In this document: positions 17,550-26,870 of the stretch, piece by piece
How positions within the stretch are numbered: the stretch's first letter is position 1
Layout: each line of letters starts with the position of its first letter
The notes under the pieces: generated by a model
The model's input: only the letters and a program-made list of their open reading frames with translations
The model's database searches: none
Told to the model about the DNA's origin: nothing
Position numbers and translations under genes: made by a program
Assembly (NCBI RefSeq): GCF_014196805.1
Contig: NZ_JACIEI010000005.1
Location: 62,001 to 126,000 of the forward strand
Length of the DNA stretch: 64,000 bases
Source: Sulfitobacter undariae
Lineage (GTDB): Bacteria > Pseudomonadota > Alphaproteobacteria > Rhodobacterales > Rhodobacteraceae
Direction of reading: 5' to 3'

Positions 17550-18263
17550 ATGGAAGAAGAATCAGTCACCCTTAGATTGCCACGTGATTTGCTGTCAGGC
17601 GCGCAACGCGTTGCGACGGCGCGGGATGTCTCTGTTGGGCATTTGGTGCGTCAGCTGCTCAAGCGTGAGGTGGATCGGCAGATGGTAGGCGGAGGGGGCG
17701 AGGATGCAGATGTGCGGCTCCTCGCTGCCCTTCAGGCGCTCCTCGCTCAAGATATGGCGCAAGCGCGGGACTGGAGTGATCTGGCGGAACGGTTGCGGGT
17801 GCATGGCTATGAACTACGCCCCTCTGGCGGGGGCGTAGTCCTGTTTAAATCAAGCTGTGGCACACGTGTTTGCAAAGGCTCTGAAATCGGATTTAGCTAT
17901 GGCACGTTGGTCAAAAGGTTTGGCGGGCAGATGCCGCAGCGCCCGAAAATCATGGCCCCTCTGGGCACTATGCCCGCAGGCAGGATTGATCCCAGGCGCT
18001 ACGCCGTAGTGAGCACGCATATCAGCGAAGCCCGCAATTGGCCGGATTTAATCAACCGTTTGGCGATGTCGGGAATGGAGTTGCGGTTGTTGGGGGCTGA
18101 GTTGGGCATTTATGTCAGCACAACAGGCAGGCATCTGTGTAACACTTCAACCGTTGGTGAAAGCTACCTTCAACTGGTCAAACGCTTTGGCGCTGATCTG
18201 CCAACCCCACCCGCCGCGCAGTGCAGCGGGAGGGGAAACAATGAAATACTCAGGCGGGGATAA
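17550..18263 (+). CDS. ribbon-helix-helix protein with a duplicated C-terminal domain
   Basis: A 237-residue protein. Residues 4-45 look like a ribbon-helix-helix DNA-binding unit: a short strand VTLRLP, then two helices ending in HLVRQLLKREVDRQ. Two copies of a domain of about 58 residues follow, at roughly 70-127 and 158-217, sharing the pattern AR-W-DL--RL---G-ELR and ending in LVKRFG. The repeat resembles small domains seen in the tails of plasmid relaxases, with a G-rich turn and a terminal leucine helix, but that is from memory. No mobility genes are near. The ATG has TTGGGG upstream. A DNA-binding regulator is the best guess. Confidence 0.7.
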   Translation: MEEESVTLRLPRDLLSGAQRVATARDVSVGHLVRQLLKREVDRQMVGGGGEDADVRLLAALQALLAQDMAQARDWSDLAERLRVHGYELRPSGGGVVLFKSSCGTRVCKGSEIGFSYGTLVKRFGGQMPQRPKIMAPLGTMPAGRIDPRRYAVVSTHISEARNWPDLINRLAMSGMELRLLGAELGIYVSTTGRHLCNTSTVGESYLQLVKRFGADLPTPPAAQCSGRGNNEILRRG

Positions 18264-18271
18264 GCCGCGCC

Positions 18272-19906
18272 TTAGTGCAGGACGTTGCCATCAGGCCAGC
18301 GGATGTCTTGGTCGATGATGATCTCTTGCGTGGCATTGGCGGCAAGCGACAGGTCCCATTGCATCAGGCCTCGGCGGTCATCTACATCTTTGAGTGTCGC
18401 GGCGGGCTTGGCTTCGGACTTGATCACCAAGTCCTCTTGTTCGCTGTAAGGAACGGATGCCATTACCTCTACATCCCAAGTTTTAGAACCTATGTTTTCA
18501 AGGGTCATTCGAACTTGTTGAACCTGAATATTGCTCCGCTTGATCAAGCCACGATCCCCTTCACTTTGATCCAGAATAGCGTGGGTCAGGCGCAGGTCTT
18601 CGATGGGTCCGAAGGATTGCACAAACTCGCCACCAGCAGGAACAGAGGCAAAGCTGCTACGTCCGATTAAAGAACCGTCCACAAATATTTGCGCAATGCT
18701 TGCGGCCAATAGGGGCTCTTGGCTGGTGTTTGTGGCTTCTGCCATCATGAAGGCAGTTTGATCCCTCACAGGGACGGCACGTGCAAAGACCCGCGCATCA
18801 AAAGAGAGCGCATCCATTTCGATCCGCGCAGCTTCTGCATTTTGCGCAATAGTCAGCGTATTCGGCAGGGTGTACGTCACTCCGGGGCCGTCAAAATTGG
18901 GTGTCGGAAGCGGCGTTGGCTCCACCATATCCATCATGGCGGCGGGCGCAGCAGCCATTTCTGCGCTGATGCTCCCCCTGCGCGCGTTCCCTAATTTTTG
19001 CAGCGACTGCTTGTCGGAAAATTGCAACAGTGTGGGGTAAAGCTCGGAGGGCAGAACCTGTCCCGTCGGGGCTAATGTGGAGAGCGTGAGGGTCACATCG
19101 TTCCAATTTTCACCCGAGCGTTGATAAATCAAAGCCGCGCGGCGCAGTGTCACAGACTCTGCATCGCCACGGGTGAGAACCACATCGTAGGTCGGCTCCC
19201 AGCTGGCGTTGGCAGGATAACTGATGGAGGCGGTCACACTGCCCGCTTCACTGGCTGCAACGGAGAGTGCGAGCAGGGCTTTCGGCTCGGCGGGTGGGGT
19301 GAGGGACGCCAGTGCGGCATGCGCGTCCTTGATGGCTTTTACCAGATCTTCGCGGTCTTCGTTTATGCTACGGGCGGCCCGCTTGGACGCAAGCAGTGCT
19401 TGTCTGGCGGCAAGGGTCTGCGCCTCAATCATTTGCGCGATATTGGCAAGGTCTTCGGGGGCGGCGGGAAGGTCCTTTTGAGTGGCGATACCGCGTAGGA
19501 ATGCCAGACGGGATTCTGCGGCCTGCGCTGTAAGGCTGGCATCTTCGACTCGGTCCTCCAGATCACGCAGCGCCAGTTCGGCCTTTTCAATTTGTTCCTT
19601 GGCGGCAATCACTGCTGGGCTGTCGGCATCGGGTTGAGGGGGCAACGAGTCTGTGCGCAAGCGTGTGCTGCCCAATTGTGCGCCTGCCACGTTGACCCGC
19701 AGGCTGGCGGCCTCAATCCATTTTGGCAGATCAGGGAACACCAGTTCATGTGTTCCTGCGCTGACATCCACGCTGACTTCGCGAGTGACCATTGCGTAGC
19801 CGTTGTAAACGGTCACGGCTGTCGGGGCAGAGGAGACAGAATATGTATCCGCTAGGGCGGGGAGGGGCAAAGCGGCGAGGGCCAGAGAAATAAAACGCAT
19901 TTTCAT
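18272..19906 (-). CDS. mucoidy inhibitor MuiA family protein (DUF4139)
   Basis: An exported protein of 544 residues with a signal peptide at 1-19 ending ALA-DTYS. The N-terminal domain (about 25-110) matches the DUF4140-like part, followed by a coiled-coil region at about 100-215 rich in Ala, Glu and Lys, and the C-terminal DUF4139 domain ending with IIIDQDIRWPDG. The name comes from a Streptomyces-type family; the actual function is unknown. AAAGGA lies before the ATG. It is downstream of asd on the same strand, but the asd terminator separates them. Confidence 0.88.
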   Translation of the reverse strand: MKMRFISLALAALPLPALADTYSVSSAPTAVTVYNGYAMVTREVSVDVSAGTHELVFPDLPKWIEAASLRVNVAGAQLGSTRLRTDSLPPQPDADSPAVIAAKEQIEKAELALRDLEDRVEDASLTAQAAESRLAFLRGIATQKDLPAAPEDLANIAQMIEAQTLAARQALLASKRAARSINEDREDLVKAIKDAHAALASLTPPAEPKALLALSVAASEAGSVTASISYPANASWEPTYDVVLTRGDAESVTLRRAALIYQRSGENWNDVTLTLSTLAPTGQVLPSELYPTLLQFSDKQSLQKLGNARRGSISAEMAAAPAAMMDMVEPTPLPTPNFDGPGVTYTLPNTLTIAQNAEAARIEMDALSFDARVFARAVPVRDQTAFMMAEATNTSQEPLLAASIAQIFVDGSLIGRSSFASVPAGGEFVQSFGPIEDLRLTHAILDQSEGDRGLIKRSNIQVQQVRMTLENIGSKTWDVEVMASVPYSEQEDLVIKSEAKPAATLKDVDDRRGLMQWDLSLAANATQEIIIDQDIRWPDGNVLH

Positions 19907-19955
19907 CGTATCCTTTTGAAACTAGGCCAAGCATGCCGTGCTGCCACGCAAAGAA

Positions 19956-19983
19956 AAAGGGGCGCCCTTTCGGACACCCCTTT
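19956..19983 (-). terminator. rho-independent terminator of asd
   Basis: Read leftward, AAAGGGG and CCCCTTT form a stem around a GAAA-containing loop, followed by TTCTTT. It lies 22 bases beyond the asd stop. Confidence 0.8.
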
Positions 19984-20005
19984 GCAGTATGGAAATGGGC
20001 GGAAA

Positions 20006-21028
20006 TCAGCCCTTTTTGAGAACTTCGCGGCCCAGAAGTTCGGCGATCTGTACTGCGTTCAATGCGGCACCCTTGCGCAGGTTGTCAGATACACACCACA
20101 GGTTGATCCCGTTATCGATGGTGCTGTCCTGACGGATGCGGCTGATGAAGGTCGCATAATCGCCGACACATTCAATCGGTGTGACGTAGCCACCGTTTTC
20201 GCGCTTGTCGATGACCATGATGCCTGGCGCTTCGCGCAGGATGTCACGTGCTTCGTTTTCGTCCAGATGGTCTTCGAATTCGATGTTGATCGATTCCGAG
20301 TGACCAACGAACACCGGCACGCGCACACAGGTCGCGGTGACCTTGATGCTCTTGTCGAGAATCTTTTTGGTCTCGACGACCATCTTCCACTCTTCCTTGG
20401 TATCACCAGAATCCATGAAGACGTCGATCTGCGGGATCACGTTAAAGGCGATTTGCTTTTGGAACTTGTTTGGCGGCACATCTGTGACAGGGTTGTAGAT
20501 GCTTTTGGTCTGATCCCAAAGTTCATCTGCGCCTTCTTTGCCTGCACCAGACACCGATTGATATGTGCTGACGACAACGCGTTTGATTGTCGCGCGGTCA
20601 TGCAAAGGCTTCAAGGCCACAACCATCTGCGCGGTGGAGCAGTTGGGGTTGGCGATGATATTTTTCTTTGCATAACCGTGGATTGCCTCAGGGTTCACCT
20701 CAGGCACGATCAGCGGAATATCCGCATCATAGCGGTAAAGTGACGAGTTATCGATCACGACGCAGCCAGATTTCGCGGCGATGGGCGCGTATTTTGCCGT
20801 GGCTTCAGAGCCGACTGCAAACAAGGCCATATCCCAACCCGTGAAGTCAAACGTATCAAGGTCCTTCGTCTTGAGTGTCTTATCGCCAAAGCTGACGTCC
20901 GTACCCAGCGAGCGGCGGCTGGCCAGCACGGCAAGCTCGTCTACAGGGAACTGGCGCTCGGCCAGAATGTTCAGCATTTCGCGGCCGACATTGCCGGTCG
21001 CGCCTACGATAACAACGCGATAACCCAT
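20006..21028 (-). CDS. asd: aspartate-semialdehyde dehydrogenase
   Basis: Asd reduces aspartyl phosphate to aspartate semialdehyde with NADPH, the branch point for lysine/diaminopimelate, methionine and threonine synthesis. The 340-residue enzyme has the nucleotide-binding GATGNVG at 9-15 and the catalytic cysteine C130 in NPNCSTAQM; VFVGHSESINIEF holds the acid-base histidine. GGAG lies eight bases before the ATG. It is a single transcription unit ended by a clear terminator. Confidence 0.97.
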   Translation of the reverse strand: MGYRVVIVGATGNVGREMLNILAERQFPVDELAVLASRRSLGTDVSFGDKTLKTKDLDTFDFTGWDMALFAVGSEATAKYAPIAAKSGCVVIDNSSLYRYDADIPLIVPEVNPEAIHGYAKKNIIANPNCSTAQMVVALKPLHDRATIKRVVVSTYQSVSGAGKEGADELWDQTKSIYNPVTDVPPNKFQKQIAFNVIPQIDVFMDSGDTKEEWKMVVETKKILDKSIKVTATCVRVPVFVGHSESINIEFEDHLDENEARDILREAPGIMVIDKRENGGYVTPIECVGDYATFISRIRQDSTIDNGINLWCVSDNLRKGAALNAVQIAELLGREVLKKG

Positions 21029-21107
21029 CTCGTTTACTCCAATATATGTGTTGTTGATGGTGCGGGCCTGTTATACGGCTTTCGCCGCCATGAAAAGGGG
21101 CAGGGCA

Positions 21108-22292
21108 CTAGGCCGTGTCTGGTTTGCTATCCTTTGAGAACAAATAGATCACAATACCGACTGCCAACGCAGCGATGAAGAACAGAAAAATCATCGAGAA
21201 GGGCTGCGATACGATCTGTGTTCCGCTGTTGGCGACGTAGATTTTGCCCGTGACAAACTGTGCAACGCCGACGCCACCAATGCTGCACAGGTTGAGCAAG
21301 GTTACCCCGCGCCCGACCAGATGCCGGGGCAGCAGGCTGCGCCCATGTGACATGACGGCCGCATAGGTCGATCCGAACAAGCTGATGCCGCACATCAGGA
21401 CAATTACCAAGGCAGCTGATTTATCAATCAACAAATACAGCCCGATTGTCGTGAGAAGCATGCCGCAGCTCCCGAAAAATATAACCCATTTCAGTGTACC
21501 AAACGTCTTATCCAGAAAGCTGTAGATCATTGGCCCGACAACCATGGTGACGCCCATGCCAAACGTCGCCTGCCCGATCAGGCGTGGTTCGGCGTTGAAG
21601 ACTTCAGTGAGGTAGGGCCCAATCCATAGCCCGCGCAATGCGCCGACGTGTGCATAGCTGACCAACATCAGGGGAAAAATGAACCAGAGTGCACGCAGGC
21701 GTAGCACCTCGGCAAAGCTGCCTTTTTGTTCGTCGGTCGCTCTGTGGGGGTCACGTACGGTGAACCAAATGGCGATGGCAGTCATGACTGACAGCGCGGA
21801 AAGCAACCATAGGGCTGCGCGCCAGCCCATCGTTTCGGCGGCCAATGTGGTAGGATAGGAGGCAACGATGTTTCCGATCATGCCAACCCCAATCATAAGG
21901 GCGGCCAGAAACGCAAAGCGTGCAGGCGGGTGATCCAGTGCAAAAATATAGTAAGCTGCCATCAAAACAGGGGCGCAGCCGATTCCGATGAAGACCATTG
22001 CGATGCTGACATGCAACGGCGTGGTTGCCATCGCAAATATCGCAGCACCGCCGCCACCGCCGACCAATAGCAAGGTCGCTGCTGTGCGCCTTGGTCCGAC
22101 AGTATCCAGCGCCCAGCCAATGGGGGGCTGCATCAATGCAAAGCTAATAAACCAAAGCCCCGAAGCAAAGGCGAGCTCTTCAGCACCTGCCCCGATATCG
22201 GTTGCCAGAAATGGGCTGAGAACGGCCAAAAAGGCGCGAAAAAACTGGCTTAGGACGTAAGCAAACGCCAGCAGTGCAATTCCAGCGTTCAT
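21108..22292 (-). CDS. major facilitator superfamily transporter (sugar acid/organic acid type)
   Basis: A 12-span MFS carrier of 394 residues. The start at ATG 22292 overlaps the stop of the HpaI aldolase as ATGA, so translation is coupled; an ATG six codons upstream also exists. The loop after span 2 reads GWALDTVGPRRTAATLLL, the usual MFS signature. Because it is locked to an aldolase for 2-oxo-3-deoxy acids, it probably brings in the sugar acid or dicarboxylate fed to that enzyme; this is inference from context only. Confidence 0.85.
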   Translation of the reverse strand: MNAGIALLAFAYVLSQFFRAFLAVLSPFLATDIGAGAEELAFASGLWFISFALMQPPIGWALDTVGPRRTAATLLLVGGGGGAAIFAMATTPLHVSIAMVFIGIGCAPVLMAAYYIFALDHPPARFAFLAALMIGVGMIGNIVASYPTTLAAETMGWRAALWLLSALSVMTAIAIWFTVRDPHRATDEQKGSFAEVLRLRALWFIFPLMLVSYAHVGALRGLWIGPYLTEVFNAEPRLIGQATFGMGVTMVVGPMIYSFLDKTFGTLKWVIFFGSCGMLLTTIGLYLLIDKSAALVIVLMCGISLFGSTYAAVMSHGRSLLPRHLVGRGVTLLNLCSIGGVGVAQFVTGKIYVANSGTQIVSQPFSMIFLFFIAALAVGIVIYLFSKDSKPDTA

Positions 22293-23065
22293 TCTTTGGT
22301 GGCTTTCCACTTGCTGGCAAGTGCGCGTGCGGCATTCCCCAACATCAATACATCAGCGCCTACAGCTACAAACTGCGCACCCGCCGCGATGGCGTTATTT
22401 GTCATTTCGTCCTGAGTGGACAGGATGCCCGGTGCTTTGCCTGCTGCCCTGATCCGCGCCAGCGCGTCCATAATAGCGGCCTGCACATCGGGGTGATTGG
22501 CATTGCCCATGTGGCCCATGTCAGCGGCCAGATCCGCAGGGCCGATAAACACACCGTCTACGCCCTCAACAGCTAGGATATCGTCCAATTGCGCCAGCCC
22601 GCGCAGGTTTTCTACCTGTACCAGTAGACAAATTTGCGCATCCGCCGTTGTACCATAATCTGTGATGGTGCTGAACCGCGAGGCCCGCCCCAAGGCATAT
22701 CCGACGCCGCGATCCCCATGCGGAGGATAGGTGACATCACGGACTAACTGTCGTGCTTGATCCGCACTTTCTACCATCGGAACTAGGATGGTCTGTGCGC
22801 CTGCATCCAGCATTTGTTTCAGCATATAGGTTTCGCCAACGGGCACACGGACAACCGCATGGGCATCGGTGCTGGCGATCACCTGCAACTGCCCAAGGGT
22901 TGAGCGCAGATCATTGGGCGCATGTTCGCCATCAATCACCAGCCAGTCAAAGCCCGCCTGTGCAACCATTTCAGCGGAAAAAGTATCAGCCAAGGCCAAC
23001 CAGCATCCAAACTGGATTTCGCCTGCGGCAAGGGCTTTCTTAAACGGATTTACGGGTGCTGGCAT
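22289..23065 (-). CDS. hpaI: HpcH/HpaI family aldolase
   Basis: A class II, metal-dependent pyruvate aldolase of 258 residues. The family HpaI/GarL cleaves 4-hydroxy-2-oxo acids such as 4-hydroxy-2-oxoheptanedioate or 2-keto-3-deoxyglucarate to pyruvate plus an aldehyde. Visible motifs are WLVIDGEHAPND (41-52), the arginine in VVRVPVGET (R73), a metal glutamate in VQVEN and GPADLAADMG. GAGGAGG precedes the ATG. Only the MFS gene is coupled to it, and no hydroxyphenylacetate genes are near, so the natural substrate may be a sugar acid, with the symbol hpaI marking family only. Confidence 0.86.
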   Translation of the reverse strand: MPAPVNPFKKALAAGEIQFGCWLALADTFSAEMVAQAGFDWLVIDGEHAPNDLRSTLGQLQVIASTDAHAVVRVPVGETYMLKQMLDAGAQTILVPMVESADQARQLVRDVTYPPHGDRGVGYALGRASRFSTITDYGTTADAQICLLVQVENLRGLAQLDDILAVEGVDGVFIGPADLAADMGHMGNANHPDVQAAIMDALARIRAAGKAPGILSTQDEMTNNAIAAGAQFVAVGADVLMLGNAARALASKWKATKE

Positions 23066-23130
23066 GGTTCGCGTCCTCCTCGACGAATTTCACGCATCCT
23101 AGCGCCGGAGTACTGCGAATGACCAGAGTC

Positions 23131-23835
23131 CTAGAGCACCTTTATCACGTCCTTATCAATCGCCAGCATATAGCCACGGCGGGCGATGTTTTTGACCAAC
23201 AACTCGCTGACCATCTGGTTGCCCAGTGTATCACGCAGGCGTTTGATTCGCGTGGCCCCTGCGGCTTCGTCGCAATCGGCGGCAGAGCGGCCAGATATCA
23301 CGCCCTCAATCTCGGACCCTGACAGAATATCATCATCCATCCGCGCCTCTGCCAGCACTGCCAATGTTTCCATCGCGGCGTCGGTCAGTTTAAAGCCGAG
23401 GTTGTTAAGATAGACTTTGTTTTCCTCACGGCTGATCAGCAGCGATGAGACCTGTATGCCTGTCCGCTCAATCTGGGCCATGCGGCGATTAAAGGTGATG
23501 AGCAGCATCAAGAAGACCACAGCAGCCACTAGCATAGCAGCCGCAAAAATCAGCAAGACGCCGATCAACACGCGGTAATTGGTGAGCGTGTCCGAGAATG
23601 CCGTGCCTGATTGGGCGAGAATCTCTAGCAATTTGATCTCGGCGGCGGAGGTGAGGTTGTCATTCTCCATGAATATCCGCTCAACCCGCGCATTAAATGC
23701 ATTGGCATCCGGCAGGGCCCAGAACAAAACAGCAGCGCCAATGACCAGCAGACTGGCAACCGCGCTAATGCCAATCACCACCAGCCTGCCGCCACTCCGG
23801 CGGATGTCAGAAGCGGAGGTAATTTGATCCAGCAC
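23131..23835 (-). CDS. membrane-anchored protein with C-terminal winged-helix DNA-binding domain
   Basis: A 234-residue protein with hydrophobic spans at about 18-40 and 88-114, enclosing a periplasmic loop of about 47 residues, and a cytoplasmic C-terminal part. Residues 138-227 follow the OmpR/PhoB winged-helix pattern: strands around NKVYLNNLGFKLT, helices through MDDDILSGSEIEGVISGR, and the recognition helix and wing in RIKRLRDTLGNQM to ARRGYML. This is ToxR-like in idea but reversed in order. The GTG start has AAGGA six bases upstream. The start lies inside the end of the small exported gene (29-base overlap), suggesting a sensor pair. No named family is recognised. Confidence 0.72.
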   Translation of the reverse strand: MLDQITSASDIRRSGGRLVVIGISAVASLLVIGAAVLFWALPDANAFNARVERIFMENDNLTSAAEIKLLEILAQSGTAFSDTLTNYRVLIGVLLIFAAAMLVAAVVFLMLLITFNRRMAQIERTGIQVSSLLISREENKVYLNNLGFKLTDAAMETLAVLAEARMDDDILSGSEIEGVISGRSAADCDEAAGATRIKRLRDTLGNQMVSELLVKNIARRGYMLAIDKDVIKVL

Positions 23836-24097
23836 TCTTTTTCCTTTTTGCTAACCCATCAGACCCGAAAACGGAGACGATATTCAAAAGCGTCCAGCCT
23901 TGGGCGTTTAAGCGTTGGGCCAATTCATTGCTTGCAGCGGATTTGCTGCATTGCCCGTTCACCTTGGCCACACCGTAATGCAGCTTGAGCGGGTTGCCTT
24001 GTTTGGCTTTGTAATCGGCAAAGCAATCAGCCGCCATAGCAGGCCCGCTAAGGCCTACCAGCAGTATGACGCAAAATGAGAGAAAGATGTGTTTCAT
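23807..24097 (-). CDS. short exported protein overlapping the membrane winged-helix gene
   Basis: A 96-residue protein. The signal peptide (1-22, ending GPAMA-ADC) directs export; the mature part has two cysteines (in ADCFADYK and NGQCSK) that could form a disulfide, and a basic C terminus. I start at the ATG at 24097 because it begins a textbook signal peptide, though no ribosome site is clear; a longer reading from 24220 would bury it. Its last 29 bases overlap the start of the membrane winged-helix gene. It may be the periplasmic partner of that protein. No known family. Confidence 0.65.
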   Translation of the reverse strand: MKHIFLSFCVILLVGLSGPAMAADCFADYKAKQGNPLKLHYGVAKVNGQCSKSAASNELAQRLNAQGWTLLNIVSVFGSDGLAKRKKSAGSNYLRF

Positions 24098-24130
24098 GAG
24101 GCGCAGGATGCGTTTTTTCAATGTGATATA

Positions 24131-24250
24131 CAATATCGGGGTCATCAAAGAGGGGCGGTTATCCAATAACATTGCGCCGATATTGCCTGACTTTGCCCAG
24201 ATAACCCAAGTTGAGAGCACACCGCAGCACAGTTTTGATGTGCCGCCCCT
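24131..24250. promoter_or_regulatory. nested inverted repeats in the divergent promoter region
   Basis: Three perfect inverted repeats interlock here: CAATATCGG (24131-24139) with CCGATATTG (24177-24185), GGTTATC (24157-24163) with GATAACC (24200-24206), and AGGGGCGG (24151-24158) with CCGCCCCT (24243-24250). The region feeds the short exported protein leftward and the basic exported protein rightward. Paired operators for a looping or cooperative regulator are the simplest reading; folding of a transcript is the alternative. Confidence 0.45.
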
Positions 24251-24268
24251 TATCTAAGGAATATTGAT

Positions 24269-24679
24269 ATGCGATTCACATTACCTTCTCGACTTGTTGG
24301 CACATTCACTGCTGCTGTGATTGCTTTGACTTCTTTCTCGGCTCCTGCCTTTGCAGATGATCGCCGCACCCAGCGTACGGTTGCTGCCCTTTTGGGTTTG
24401 GCCGTTGCAGGGGCCATCATCTATGACCAGAAGAAAGACAAACGTGACGAGCGTAAAGTGAAGCGACAGCCTGTGCGCAAACAGGTGATCATAAAGCCAG
24501 CGCGCAGACCTGCGGTTGTACAGCGCCAACATCGCGGCGCATCAACACACCAACGTGTTCAGAGACCGCAGCGGATCGTACGGAATGGGCAGCAGGTTCA
24601 TCGCCGGAATGGTCCCCAAGTGCAACGTTACAGACAGGTCCAGCCCAAGCCGCTGCCGCGTCGCGTGCACCGCAACTAA
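24269..24679 (+). CDS. exported basic Arg/Gln-rich protein
   Basis: A 136-residue protein with a signal peptide at 1-29 (ending APAFA-DD). A small hydrophobic segment follows at about 37-52 (TVAALLGLAVAGAIIY), then a strongly basic tail to the end, rich in Arg, Gln, Lys and Pro, ending PRRVHRN. It could bind anionic envelope polymers; no family is recognised. AAGGA precedes the ATG. It is divergent from the short exported and winged-helix genes, and may be their regulatory target. A clean terminator follows at 24774. Confidence 0.68.
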   Translation: MRFTLPSRLVGTFTAAVIALTSFSAPAFADDRRTQRTVAALLGLAVAGAIIYDQKKDKRDERKVKRQPVRKQVIIKPARRPAVVQRQHRGASTHQRVQRPQRIVRNGQQVHRRNGPQVQRYRQVQPKPLPRRVHRN

Positions 24680-24773
24680 CAGATCAGCGCGATTGGTCAC
24701 AGAATTCGGCGCATGAGTATCACCAAATACGCGCCGATCCCCTTGCGGCATGTCCCGTCGTTTAGGGGGAGAG

Positions 24774-24803
24774 GGGAGAGATGTTCGGGCATCTCTCCCT
24801 TTT
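24774..24803 (+). terminator. rho-independent terminator before rnhB
   Basis: GGGAGAGATG (24774-24783) and CATCTCTCCC (24790-24799) form a perfect 10-base stem with a TTCGGG loop, followed by TTTT. It ends the transcript of the basic exported protein. The ATG at 24781 lies inside this stem, so it is unlikely to be the rnhB start. Confidence 0.88.
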
Positions 24804-24852
24804 ACTTGCGAATCTGCTTGCGAAATGCCCCCGCATCCGTTTTTCCACCCCA

Positions 24853-25467
24853 ATGGAACCTGATTATACATTTGAGATCGCCGCGCAGGCACGCGGCTTT
24901 GCCCGCATCGCTGGCGTTGATGAGGTAGGCCGCGGCCCGTTGGCAGGGCCGGTCACTGCCGCCGCCGTTGTTCTGGACCCTGCGCGAATCCCTGCAGGCC
25001 TGAATGACAGCAAAAAGCTCAGCGCTAAAAAGCGTGAGGCGCTGTATAAGCAAATTCTGGAAGTTGCGGATGTGTCGGTTGCGCATGCCACTGTTGAGGA
25101 AATCGACGAACATAACATTCTACGTGCCAGCCATATCGCAATGGTACGTGCGTTGGAGGGGTTAAAGACACCGCCTGATTATTGCCTGATAGACGGAAAT
25201 ATGCTGCCCCGCGGATTAACCCTGCCTGCGGAAACAATCATCAAAGGGGATGGCCGTTCTGTTTCCATTTCAGCGGCCTCAATTGCGGCTAAAGTGTGTC
25301 GAGATTGTGTCATGTTGTCCCTTGCGCAACAGCACCCCGGTTACGGCTGGGAGACAAACATGGGTTATGGTTCAAAAAGCCACATGTCTGCGCTTCAAAA
25401 TTTGGGCGTAACCCCACACCATAGACGTTCGTTCAAGCCCGTACACAATATCTTGTGGCAAGAATAA
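24853..25467 (+). CDS. rnhB: ribonuclease HII
   Basis: RNase HII removes ribonucleotides from RNA-DNA hybrids and single ribonucleotides from duplex DNA. The 204-residue protein has the active-site DEVGRGPLAGPV near residue 22, the DSKKLSAKKRE motif near 56, and the SIAAKVCRD segment. I place the start at ATG 24853; the longer frame from 24781 begins inside a terminator stem and adds a non-conserved hydrophobic extension. No strong ribosome site is seen at either. ccrM follows on the same strand, an order recurrent in Alphaproteobacteria. Confidence 0.94.
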   Translation: MEPDYTFEIAAQARGFARIAGVDEVGRGPLAGPVTAAAVVLDPARIPAGLNDSKKLSAKKREALYKQILEVADVSVAHATVEEIDEHNILRASHIAMVRALEGLKTPPDYCLIDGNMLPRGLTLPAETIIKGDGRSVSISAASIAAKVCRDCVMLSLAQQHPGYGWETNMGYGSKSHMSALQNLGVTPHHRRSFKPVHNILWQE

Positions 25468-26673
<1,206 letters not shown>

Positions 26674-26701
26674 TCCACTCCACAGACATTCGAACACCGC
26701 C

Positions 26702-26746
26702 AGTGTCACTGCGCCCTCGCAATAGAGGGAACGCATTGCTGACACT
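26702..26746 (+). other. long composite hairpin after ccrM
   Basis: AGTGTCA (26702-26708) pairs with TGACACT (26740-26746), enclosing GCGCCCTC (26711-26718) pairing with GAGGG and CGC (26725-26734, two-base bulge). It stands between the ccrM stop and its terminator, so it would be in the 3' untranslated part of that transcript, possibly protecting the end or forming a small RNA. Confidence 0.5.
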
Positions 26747-26753
26747 CACCTTG

Positions 26754-26781
26754 GCCCCGCCTTTATTGGCGGGGCTTTTTT
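26754..26781 (+). terminator. rho-independent terminator of ccrM
   Basis: GCCCCGCC (26754-26761), loop TTTATT, GGCGGGGC (26768-26775), then six T. A perfect eight-base stem with a long T run. Confidence 0.93.
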
Positions 26782-26870
26782 CGTCTGGGGGTGCCATAAT
26801 TGGTAGGACGGATGTGATCGAAATTGTTCGCGATTTGGAAACTGTTTTGACCTGATTGCGATTGTTCAAT

